From the NCBI GenBank assembly GCA_964035545.1, contig OZ037767.1:5703680-5767679 (forward strand): a DNA stretch of 64,000 nt, given 5' to 3'. The position numbers and the translations under genes are program-made. Source of the DNA: Bugula neritina (Eukaryota > Bryozoa > Gymnolaemata > Cheilostomatida > Bugulidae). Numbering within the stretch: the stretch's first letter is position 1; each line of letters opens with the position of its first letter. This document shows, piece after piece, positions 40,101 to 51,926 of the stretch. The notes below the pieces were generated by a model, which was not told the DNA's origin, did not search any database, and saw only the letters and a list, made by a program, of their open reading frames with translations.

Positions 40101-40987
40101 TATTAGAAAAGTTCATTTTTTAAACTCTTTAACTACAAGAGAAAGATACTAAATGCATGCATGTTTTCTGGCAGCAAGTAGGTTTAAAATACTTGGTAGG
40201 GTAAGATTTTTCAAAATAACACAACAGTTGCTGAATACTTGCAGACAATGTTGCCAGCCTTATCTATGGGAATAACTAACTCAGTACCAAGCTGTTTCAT
40301 GACTCCTTTACACAACAAAATAAGAGAGGCGTTTAGTAAAGGTGATATGGAAACTGCTCAACACACTCAGGTAGGAGAAGGCAACTTCTAGTAGGAGCAG
40401 TTGTAATATTAGCCAATTGGCAAAATGCCACATCATATGAAATGGTAGTTATTATATTTGTGTGTAATGTGTTTATGTATATCAAGCTGTCTTGACTTTT
40501 GCTTTCCTCTTCTGATTACCAAATCAGTACGAAACTGAGACTCTTACAAGATGATTCATAAGCTGGTATTGTGCAGTGAATTTCTTGATTTGCTCCACTC
40601 TGATCAAATTATTTGCTAGGTATATAGTATGTATAGAAAACTCAGAACAAAAATATGCAAGTGTAAAAGTGTATTTAAAATTTTATCAGCAAGTCACTTA
40701 TTTGAAAATTAAACAACAAACTTGTTGAAAACTAAATACTACTTTAAACTGTACCCGGTTATTGAACAGTTCATGTAATTTTTTAGCTGCAATGTATGGA
40801 GATAGCTGCTACAAGAGCTAAGTACGCAAGTGGTGCAGGATTGTTTGTGGCATCACGGGCTATGATGAAGATGTTGGGGTGCGATCTAGGCCCCCCTAGG
40901 CTGCCCCTCGTACCTATGGAACCGTCCAAATACCAGTCATTGGAAACTGAGCTGAGGCAATGTGGATTTTTTGACATACTGTCTTAG
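37115..40987 (+). CDS. NPL: N-acetylneuraminate lyase (sialic acid aldolase), eight exons, 332 aa
   Basis: A cytosolic class I aldolase that splits N-acetylneuraminate into N-acetylmannosamine and pyruvate. Exons 37115-37195, 37381-37442, 38179-38249, 38823-38965, 39183-39351, 39710-39855, 40245-40370, 40787-40987; all GT-AG, phases consistent. Seen: the pyruvate-binding motif FVNGTTGEGLSL (residues 71-82), the catalytic Tyr166 in FYLYDIN, the Schiff-base Lys196 in LVGIKHSSPEL exactly 30 residues later as in human NPL, and the C-terminal GPPRLPLVP. Oddity: the usual Tyr-His/Asn-Ile-Pro reads Tyr-Asp-Ile-Asn. The first 27 residues are a basic, Ser-rich extension, possibly a targeting signal. 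Human NPL is 320 residues. Exons 1-2 lie inside duplication unit 2. Confidence 0.93.
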
Positions 40988-41389
40988 CTGTCGGATATTT
41001 TAAACCCAACTTTACATAAAGAAAACAATTTATGGCTACACTTAAATAATATTATATTCCAGCAAGCTACGCCCATTAATTTGTAGTAATGATGAATTTA
41101 CTATATAAGCTAACGCAGCAGAGTACTGAAATATATATGCACGCATACACATGTTACCCGCAAGGGTTAAAACGGTTACGGTGAGAAACGGTGAGAATAC
41201 ACATGTAGGGGAAACGCTTTTTACATAATAACAAATAATGCTTACAATAAACTTGACAAATTTTTGCTTGTAAAGTTTAAACCACATGTATTTAATAAAA
41301 ATATCATTTTCAATATAAGCACACAAAAAGAGTTAGAACTTAAATTTGAAAAATGAAAAAAATTTAATATTTTTTATTAAAAATTGAAG
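40988..41389. other. Short convergent intergenic gap
   Basis: Only 402 bases separate the NPL stop from the stop of the minus-strand death-domain gene. Both 3' UTRs must fit here, so they may overlap. No further coding sequence seen. Confidence 0.6.
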
Positions 41390-44300
41390 CTAGTATGTAT
41401 CTTCACTATCACTAATAGCTGCTCCTGGCAATTGCATTGTATCATTGCCAGCAAACTTCCTTTGATTAGTTAACATTGTCGTAACTTGAGAATCAAGAGT
41501 ATCGGCTAGTAAGAGATCAATGTTATCACGTGATCTGATCTCTTGAGTCCTGCCGGCCTCCACATTTCTCCACATATCAGGGCTTTCAGGATTTGACATC
41601 TTGAGTGGTGCCAAAATAGAGTCGTCAGGATTCAAAATGTTTTCTGTATTTTTACTATCTTCTGATATTTTAGTTCCTTCATCTTCACTTACAGTAAACT
41701 CTGTTTTATTGCCATCCTCATTGGCTAATGAATCTATGGCACATTTCTTAAAACCTAAAGCAGTCGGCTTTGATAACTGAAAAGACTTCCCCCTGTAAAC
41801 CATTTCAGCGACAAAACTACCATTTCTAGACAGAGATCCACTGTCACGCTTAGAATAAAGAGACGGTTGCATCTGTTTGGTGACTTTAGAATTGAAGTAT
41901 TTGGAATTTCGAGCTGTTGAAAGCTTTGGAGTCCTTACCAAGTCCTCATTGATGGTTTCCTCATTATTACTGGCGACGTTTGGTTCTTTACCAGTAGGAT
42001 ATTCATTCGCTTGTTCTGCAGTAGCTTGCAGACTATTTTCTACACCTGATGGCACAGCAGCACGCTCATCTCCAGGTTCATGAAAGATTTTTTGCTCATT
42101 TGATTGCACACTATTCTGGACCTTTGAATTGCTTTCCGAATCTAAGTTTTGTGCCTCGTGCATTTCATTAGATACATTCTGCTGCTGATCAGTGCCGACC
42201 TCAAGACCTTCGTGTGCTGCGCTACCCTTTTTGTCACTTGATGAGCCGAGACTTACTTCAGCATTAGTAACATCGTCTATCACGTCTGCTAACGCAGAAG
42301 AATCTCCCACTGCACTACTTTCCTTAATTTCCTTAAGGCCATCTTCAAAGTTTTCTTCAACATTGTTCTGTAATTGAAGAGCCTCTTTTTGAGATTCAGA
42401 CTGGGGAATATCTGACAAAATGCCAGTTGGTTGTCCAAAATTTTCTTCTGTGTTGTTGGTAAAACTAACGTGTCTTTTTTCAACGGTTTTATGACCTGGC
42501 TCTCTTAAAAACTCAGCAAAATTATCCTGTTTCATAGTAGAATTAATTGCAGAGGCCTCTTTCAGGTTCTCCTTTGTTAGCACATTTTCTGTGTCACTCT
42601 TCAGCCCCGTAGTTCCCACCCTTTTCATTTCCGTATCAGTTGGCACATCACTCACGGAATTATCTCCTTTTTTCTGCGGTGAATAATGTCCAAGCGCACT
42701 TTGTAAAGCCGTTCCAGCTTCTTGGAGAGTTGAGAACACCTTATCAGCAGCATTCAAAGTGTCAAGGTTTTGTCCTTTACTGTAAGTTGAATCGGTGATG
42801 GTCTGAGTAGTGTCCTTGTGCACATCATCTTTGGGTTTGGAGTTGTCTGATGACTTTGAGATGGCATTGTTGAGGTTTGTATTCTGAACTGTGGAGGTAG
42901 TGTTTTCTCTAGATGTAGTTGGTGGAATAGGGGTGTGAGCTACACTCGGTAATTTGTCTTGGGGCGCTTCGGGGGTGTCCTGGATACAGTACAGATCCTC
43001 TATTTTATACGCCAGGTCAATACGCCCACAATTCATCAGGGCATAGTACAACTTTGGCAGCTGTTCAAAAATAACAATACTTGTATTAATAATGTGAAGT
43101 CTCGTTATAACAGAATAACAAAAGTAATTTATTAAAAGTTTTTTGATCAGAAAAACTACAGGATACACATTTGATAGTTTGTATCAAAGTCTTACAAAAA
43201 CACTGAATTGAATATATAATATAATTGGGACAGCCCACAATTATTTATCAAGTTATCAATAATTGATTTGCAATCTACATAACATAGACTCAACAAACAC
43301 ACATTTTTCATATTCATGTATTTCAATGGGAATATTTTTTAGAGATTATTGATCCTTTGTCTCACAAAATTATTTTCACAGTGACCATAAATATATTCTA
43401 GGGTTTAAGTATTCAACAAAAACTCGAGTTGTTAAAATTGCTTAAAGGAGAAGCACTTCAATCACTGTGCAGTTCATAAATTTACATAATGATGGTAAAT
43501 TAAAGACACCAGTTTATGCCTACCCTCTCAGCAGTATGGGGTTGCCGTTTTATCCACGTATATAACATGTCTTCCTTTAAGCGTTCAGGGGTAAGTTTGT
43601 TGCGTGTTTTCAGTGCCTGTATTCGACCTGAAGTAAGTCCCAGATTCTTAGCCAGTACTTCCCATTCTTTACCTACGAATTTGCATGACGTATCAACAAA
43701 TACCTATACATACTGATGGAGCTTTAGAAACTACTTTTGAACCTACGTTATCAATGAAAGCTTTTATCTGTATCTTGAAATACATCAAAACATTTGTACA
43801 ACACATTTTGTTAGACTTTCAACAGAAAATTCAGAAAAATTAAACTCTGAATATATTCTGAAAAACTGCTTTAATGATTTTCATGTCAATTTGGTGCAAA
43901 TTGACAAAACTTGCAAAATCTCACTAAAAATTGTAAAAGACTTACAAAACTATAACAGATATTTAAGAGCACCTGCTATAGCATGTCACCTCATGAGTAA
44001 TGCAAACTCAACAGCACCTTTAAAAAGCTAATTTTCATTTTACACACAATTGAGAAAACCAAAGTTTTCAACTCCTGCAAATCCCTTGGTTATTATTATT
44101 TGAATCTTTTTTTGATCATAGACAAATACCTTTAGCACACTGAATGAACCATTTACCAAGTTTAGAAGAGAGTATATCTATGGCCTCAACATAAATAGGA
44201 TATAGCTTGATGGGGAGTGTTCCAGCTGCAGGGGTTTGTGGTCCAATTTCATATCCCTGAAACACAAACATTGTAACAAATTTACTAAATACTGCAATGA

Positions 44301-47300
44301 AAAAAATTGACACCAACAAACAATAGGTAGAAAAATATTGTATAATAGTTTCGACAATTATACTTTTGAATGCACTATATATACTCTACTTTGAATTTAA
44401 TTAATTAATTAATTTTAATTTGCTTATTGGCGAGAGTTAAGAAACCACGACAGGTTGCTATAGCACGTTATTTAAAATGAGTTATTCTCCAATGAATTTT
44501 AGTGCCCTTTTATCTAGTAATAGATAATAGTATTGAATTGATAGAAGTATTGACCAGCATCGTTTCACAAGGTGAAATAAAGGTCACAGAGTTTGACCTC
44601 TATTATATAAAGTTGATGTAACCTTAGTGAGTTGTAGCATTAGCTCACAGAGCACACGCTTTCTCTCGGGAAGTTGGTGCAAAGTTGACTTTTTATTCTG
44701 ATCTAAGTTTATCATGCCTGAGCTGGATTTCATAGAACTAATAGCAGGAAAGTGAGAGACGTCATTGTTGAATGGCTTCTCCACATGTTGGATCATACAC
44801 AACCCCTAAACACAAACATAAATACCAGTCATAACAATTATAGAATAACATGATTATAATCTTAGTTACACTGACGTTGCAAATATCGCAGTTTATATCA
44901 TGATAAAGAGTTTACTATTTTAAATAACTAAACAGCTTAATTTCAATAACTAAAACATTTTCCCGATAAAATTTCAAACAGCAATTGCAATCGACGGACA
45001 ATAAAAATTATACAAAGAAAATTTTAATTGAAATAAAGAATTTTGAAACAATGTAAAGGTAAAATAAAATCTTGACTATAATTACAGAAAAATAGAGTAA
45101 GAGATATTTACTAGCAGCAAGTAGAATTACCACGTTAGAAGTTACCGGAAGTGGATGGTGAGTTTAAATGGAGAAGCCGCCGTTAGATTTTGTAAGGCAG
45201 CGACATATAAACCTCAACAAAGCCGAATATCCATTAGTCCACATGAAGTCATTTAATAATATATAACTGTTATTACTTTTATTATGTTCACGCTCAAACC
45301 CCAAACTCCTAAAAAAAATTCTGCCAAATGAGTGTGTGCATACGTACTAGGCAAATAGTTTCGAACCAATGGATATTCAGCCCTACTGGCTTTCGTCCCT
45401 GATCAACAAACAAAGCCAAGAATCAACACACTGTGTCACTAACAATATGTAAGGAAGATATGATATTTCAACATGATGTTGCAATACCTTATAGAAATCA
45501 TAATTCTTCTGCAGATGCCTGTCCTGCTCGGTTATACTAAAGTTGACGTGGCACGGAAGTTGGGAGTTGTAGTGCATCAAAACTTTCTTCCCTCCTTTAT
45601 GGAACTTCTCATCCAGCTTGACGTTTCCTCTAAAACCCACGTCAAACACAGCTCCTGTAAGAAATCGTACAGCCTGCATACAAATTCACATAACTGTACA
45701 TAAGTTTACATAACTGTATAAAAATTCGCAGAGTTGTATAAAAGCAACCAGAACTGATGTCTGTGAAATCCCAACTTGAAAATTCTCAAAAGATTTATAA
45801 TGGAAAAGAGTTTGCAATTGAATAGCCAAACGCATTGTGTACAGAGATTATCTATCAAAGCTGGCCAAGTATCATATTGAATGGACTTTAACAAATCTTG
45901 TAACACTTCAAAACAATAAAACACAGCATAGCAGACAAAATAAAGAAAGCCAATGAAAATCCTCTGTAGAATGGTTTATGAACTTTTAACTTAAACATAT
46001 TATTGCACATCCTATAGTGTCAATACTTTACTCTTGATAACATTAGAAAAACATTTATTTTCAAATCACAAACAATGGAAACACATTCATTTTTGACAAA
46101 CATAACAAAACTTGGAAACTAACTAACTAGTTAAAGTTATAATAAATATTGCCATTATTTCACTTTAATGATCTAAAATGATATAAAAAAAATATTGCAT
46201 TTACCTTCTTTAATCATCATTTCTTTAGATTTGGGAGGTCCACTGCTCCCATGAAAGCCCCAACCCTTGTTATACAGCTCCTCGTATTGCCCCTCAAACT
46301 TACTCGCATGTACACAATGTACTGTCACATCAGAGTGATCCTTCGGGCTACAAAAGAGTAATTCACTCATTCCACCATTTGATAATCCAAGATTTCACTT
46401 TCACTTGACCAGTTTGAAACTACTACAATCTGCCAGGTGTACACAGATGCTGTTAAGTAATGGTGGAAACTGAATGATATATTGCCTAGCAGCTTTCAAA
46501 ACACTTAGCTTTTACACACAATATTCAAAACACCATCCTTCCTCATGTCTAGTAATGGGTCAAGTTTTACTTAAGTTAGTACACACTCGAAATCTCCCGT
46601 TTTTACCTATTTTTCACAATTTAGCTGCTAATGTTTATGCTTTTCTTGCTCAAAAGTAATAAAATATCTATAAGTACAACTAAATAATCAAGGTTCTTTT
46701 TAATTTTGCTCAATTCCCCATGTTTAGCTAATTTTGATTAGCAGACCGCCACGATGACCTTGACATGTCACCACTCTGATTGAGTGAACTCTAAACAGTA
46801 GTATACCCATTAGATCTACTTTAAGGTACAAAAATTGCTTTTTGTGTGCCTTGAGTTTTTTTAAACATGCGAGTTTAGCTTGAATTGAACTGCTGAAAGT
46901 TAAAAATGAAGATTTGGAAACTTATTTTAAAACAGTTGGCTAAATAATTAAACAAGACTACTGGCCTGGCCTCACCTCTGAATTAAGATAAACCTGACTG
47001 GAGAGAGTGACAGCTGGTCATCCAAGGCACAAACCAACTTCCTGGCATCTGCCGGGGCTACACCCTGTCGACAGCGTAATGCCACAAACCTGTGGAAGTA
47101 ACATTTACAATATATCGTCTGTATATAACAGCACATAACTCGCAATTCACACTTTAGATATAAAGGCATGAAACCTGTGCAGTGGGCGTGTCATTTGAAA
47201 GGAAATCAGATCTTTTCTACTCTCCACTGGTTGCGAGTCAGTGTACTGAACCCACGAGTCAGCTGACACATCATATGTGAATATAAGAAGTGAGTCATTC

Positions 47301-50300
47301 TCGTCTTCTACAGACGACAGAGAAAAATGTCAACTTATAAACTGTACCAACATGATTGTTCGCAACACATTGGGCAATGTGCATTGTAACTTTTATCACA
47401 CTACCACTGTATTATTCAATTTGGTCAGAAGCCCTTATATCCGAGTAGATCGAAAATCAAATTAATTTTTATTACCGTAGACTGACTTGAAAAAACACGA
47501 ATAAATTAACATTCAAGATGGCTTAATGTATACGTTAGTCCTACAGGAAAAATAATCTAGTGTACGACGTACAATACACTGAGTGGTACATACAACTCAG
47601 ACTTCTGTATGTAATAACATAGTTATCTACCTCCATAGACCCCCATATACCACTTTGCCGGTTTCTCTTCATTGTTTGTTTCTTGTCTCCGTTTCTTGTC
47701 TCTTTCATTGGCCGATTCAGTCTTTGCTGACTCAGCTTTAGCTAGCTTCTTAGCTTTGGCCGGATTTGTTGGAATTGGTAGGTTGACCTGCAGAATCAAT
47801 ACACATACTATGTGAATACAAGAATTGCCAGGAGCGGACAATCCCTCTTTTATTCAACGCAGTTTTGTTCATATTGGTACAAGGCTGTTTGAAGTGTATT
47901 AAGTAGGCATACAAGCATCTGATACTGTAATGTATTATACACTATTAATATATTGCACTGTTTATGTTGGGTGAACGTTGTGTTTTATAAGGTCAAGGTT
48001 ATTACAGTTCAATAAAGTTATCAGCATATAAACTACTACTAGCTCATGTTCACTCTTGCAACGAATATTTATCCATCACATCTGTAGTCATATTACATCA
48101 TAGACTGAAGATCATAGTGAATTGGAAGACCTAAACTTTATGCCACACAAATATAACTAAAAAGCTGATTTAATTATCCTATGCAAGATTTTACCAGGAA
48201 AATATTTCTAAAATCAAGAGAAAAAATTTCAATACGCATTTCATACCTGGATTCAGGTAATTTCAGACCCAAGAGCTGGCGCACTAGTGGTAATAAAATT
48301 AATGTGACAGGAAAAAAATTTGTTTCTTGAATCATAAATTTTTTGATTTAAGCATCTCGACATTTTTGAAAACCATATATGCAAAATTCAAATTTAAATA
48401 GAAAGAAAATAATTTTTTAATTATTTTCAAGTCATAAGTATGAGAGGTAGTGCAAGAAAAATACGAACAGTTATAGATTTTTTGAAGTTGTGTTCTCCCC
48501 AGTTGATAGACACAATATTGCTGGAACACATGAGCATCAGACCATCAGGTACGTTATTCTGTATCCTAGTGACTGCTTGAGTATCTACTGGCTGCACCTA
48601 AGATTATTATTAATATTATAACATATATTTATTATTTTTAATATTATAATATATTATTATTATTATAAATGTCATTATATAATACTATTTATCACTAATA
48701 TTTTAATAAATGTTAATATTACAATAATTATTATTGTAAATATAAAAATAGTGTCAACTGGAGATAGTAAATGTTACCCAAGGTTATTGGTGCCACTATT
48801 TCATGTAAATGCCGTATCTAGCTCATCGGCTTTACAAATGAATTGTTTTCATAAATTTAGCAAATTTCATGCTAATTTTCAGTACAAAATAAACTTGGAA
48901 ATAGTTTCAATAAAAATTACCTCAATCGCAAAATATCGATCTTGGATTGGTTTGATGAAACTTATCAACATATTATCATTATGCAAATCTCCTTACAAAA
49001 AGGACACATCAACCTAAAACCATGTATTATGAACATTATACCATAAGAGCTTTAAAATAGAATACATACTTGCATCGGAAAACTAACACGACTTCGGAAG
49101 CAGCCGTGTTCACACTTGAGACAGAGTCGCTGGTCTACTGACCACGCATTCCTGCAAGGCTTCTTGTTAAACTTAAGAATGTCCTGTTTAAGTCTGGAGA
49201 CAACACACGCGTGGCTGGGAACTTTTCCAGTAAACGTTGCCTCTACGAATCTAACATCCTACAGCAGTAGATCACAGTCTTTTAGCTCAGGTTTTGCAAT
49301 ATCTCAAGTTATATACATGTAAAACATTATACTGGTAAAAGCAGTTTTTAAAGCCCTTGATGAAATAATTGCTGCATAGTTTAGACTTGGGCTAAATATA
49401 AAGCAAGCTATTCATGGCTGTATAATACTTAGTTTACATAAAAAAACACAAATGTATGTAGTGGTTTATTGACATGAATTTATGCAGGTTGGAATAACAT
49501 ATACAGACACAACATAAACAAATTAGTATAAAATCTGACTCATTGGAGCACAATTGGAGCTAAATTCAATGCCACTACAACACCTTACATTGTCATGGTC
49601 AGTAAACTAGAGTTATCCTACCTTGTATTCTTCAACAACGACCTCTTCGGTTTGGAGAGTTACCCAACTGTTATTGTATCTAACTTTAATCACCGGCTCT
49701 CGGTAGAGGGCATTGCTCCGTGACAGGCAGTGTGGTAGAATTATTGTTACATCAACATCCCCCTGAAGTAAATAACTACTAGGATAAAAGTAAACCATTG
49801 ATACAAAGAGAAACCAACACAGCAAACAGAAACTACTACGCAAAGAGAAACTACCTGTAGATATTATACAAAGAGAAACTACCTTTAGAAATACTATACA
49901 AAGAAAAACTACCTTTATATATTATACAAAGAGAAACTATTTTTAAAGATGCTGCGCAAAGAGAAACTATTTTTAAAGATGCTACGCAAAGAGAAACTAT
50001 TTTTACCGAAAGAAACTTACAAAAACATTCTCGTCTCCAGTATATTTGAAGTTAACGAACTTGCTAATGAGTTCATCATGCCTCTCATAGTTATAAAAAG
50101 AGTTGATTTGAGAGGAATTGATGCATTTGAATAGCTTGTTACCAGTTTTATCCAGTAGGACATTAGTCGGCCCTTGCAAAGCACAGCACACACCTTGAGT
50201 GAAATCACCCTTCTGAGAGTATATATCATGTGCCTCATAACTACAAGTATTTAAAATAAAACAGCTCATTGTAATAGACCTTTGCAACCATAATATTACA

Positions 50301-50592
50301 TTTTTCTATTATATAATTACAGCTTGTTTGTCGATTATTACAATGTATGATAGACGCATTGAAACAAAGTTTGTTTATAAAACTGTTGCACATTACTCTG
50401 AACACCTGGTTGGTTTTTTGCATAAACAATGTAAATTATAAATTAAAATATATCACAATGATTAGACATGTAAGGACAAAATTTAGAGTCTATAGTGTGT
50501 TGAACATACAAGACTCTTTCTATACTCCTTTGTAACTGGTCGCCCGATGGTTTCAGAATCAGAGAGGTTGCACGGCTGGCAGGAATGGCCAT
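41390..50592 (-). CDS. Death-domain protein, DTHD1-like, with long low-complexity tail, about 1,200 aa
   Basis: Exons: 50592-50510, 50240-50021, 49762-49622, 49258-49070, 48597-about 48469, 47787-47631, 47307-47175, 47089-46976, 46347-46205, 45654-45488, 44805-44623, 44256-44130, 43672-43524, 43060-41390. Phases agree except the donor near 48465-48469, where an unusual donor or a missed small exon is possible. The N-terminal 560 residues are beta-rich modules (DVDVTIILPHCLS, FDVGFRGNVKLDEKF) reminiscent of ZU5/UPA regions, with a Lys/Glu-rich linker. A death domain follows at about 575-672 (KEWEVLAKNLGLTSGRIQAL, WIKRQP, YALMNCGRIDLAYKIEDLY). A single exon then encodes 530 further Ser/Asn/Glu-rich, probably disordered residues. 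The layout suggests DTHD1 or a PIDD/UNC5-related adaptor; the exact family is inferred. The ATG follows an atttag acceptor-like site. Confidence 0.75.
49850..50008. repeat. Imperfect 28-35-bp tandem repeat around caaagagaaacta
   Basis: About six units of caaagagaaacta followed by a variable tttttaaagatgct or cctttagatattat part, in the intron between the exons at 49622-49762 and 50021-50240 of the death-domain gene. Confidence 0.8.
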
Positions 50593-51065
50593 TTTCTAAA
50601 TACAAAAACTTTTTCATAAAAATAAAGAGAGAAAATATAAGATAAACAAAAATTACAAATATGTGATGGCCTCACTATAAAAGTTGGTTGAAATCTAAGG
50701 CATTCAAAAGTGGAAGCTGATATTCACCGAGAATTATTACTAAAGCCTATAAGAGTTTTCTTACAATAAACTGCTTAATTACCAAATTTCTATAGCAAAT
50801 GATGAAGTGCAAGATGCAGAGTATATAAAAACACACATTTAACTTTTTCATAGCACCTACCGGCTTTTTAAAACCTATAATGCCGCAAAACAAGCAATAA
50901 AATCGCAGTGTTTATGTTGGACAAATTGTAGGGTTAGTCATGCCCATGCAGGATCACTATTTCTCAGAACACATTCACTAAATCAATTAATTTGAGAAAA
51001 TTTTGTATGAAGAAAAACTGTACCCACTTAGTAGAATAAGTGTAACACCTACAGCACACACTTAC

Positions 51066-51089
51066 CATGTATGAAGGACTAGGAGACAT
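51066..51089 (-). other. Possible upstream (5'-UTR) exon of the death-domain gene
   Basis: On the minus strand a short open stretch from an ATG at 51089 ends at a good donor (atg|gtaagtgtg). It does not join in frame with the exon starting at 50595, so it is better read as the end of a non-coding first exon upstream of the main ATG at 50592. Evidence is limited to the donor. Confidence 0.3.
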
Positions 51090-51926
51090 CAATGATGGAA
51101 TATACTATCTGAAGCACTCCACTACACATCATTGAACATCAGATGTACTAGTTTGAACCAATATACCACTACTTTACAATTTAATGTATGTCTTGAACTA
51201 CACTAAGATAAAGGTAGATGCAAGTGCAGGCTACTATAATGAGCGAATACAACCAACACAAACCGAAGAGGTTAAAGATGTACAGTTCCACTAACAACTT
51301 TCAGTAACAAAAGCAATAATTTAGAGTAGCATCACGTATCTTTAATTCATTTCAATATTAAAAACTAAAACATCATCATTATGTACAAACCACATTTGAT
51401 TTTAACATAAAAATAAATGCACCGATCTGTATATACAGCTAAAACAAAGTCTTATATTAATGGTATCAGAAGTAATATATAGAAAATATTGCAATACCAA
51501 AAAATGGCCAGATCTAGTATATACTACAGTTTGGTATGTGAAAAGGTGTTTAATAAAGACAGTGAAGGCAGGTGACAATGAGCCTGGGACAGTATTGTAT
51601 GAGAATAGAGTGTGCAGAGACATAACACAACCTACCAACTACTTGTTAGCTAATCTAGTTCATAAAATAAATAAATAACAACTCATCTACCTATATGTAC
51701 AAGGAATATTTTACAAAAAATATTAAAGACATCATAGAACCAGTCATATTGATTGCATAGCAATAATTATACTAAAGGTAGGCTGTGCATATGACTGCCA
51801 TCATCTGGTTAAAGAATCATTAGCTATAATATGGCAACGAATACTGACAAATCCGCAGGTAATAATTCTGCAGACATACTACCTGCGGATAATATATTTC
51901 ATTGTATAACTTCCTATAAGTGTCAG

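Noticed and set aside
43061-43168. N-terminal 36 residues of the 592-codon frame (hydrophobic, starts MYPVVFLIKK)
   Set aside because: Intron read-through: the acceptor ttgaacag at 43061 joins the death-domain exon in phase, so the real exon starts at 43060.
50017-50238. 73-codon minus-strand frame MRHMIYTLRR...
   Set aside because: Same DNA as the death-domain exon 50240-50021; this alternative frame would hit a stop in the next exon, whereas the YEAHDIYSQKGDFTQG frame continues.
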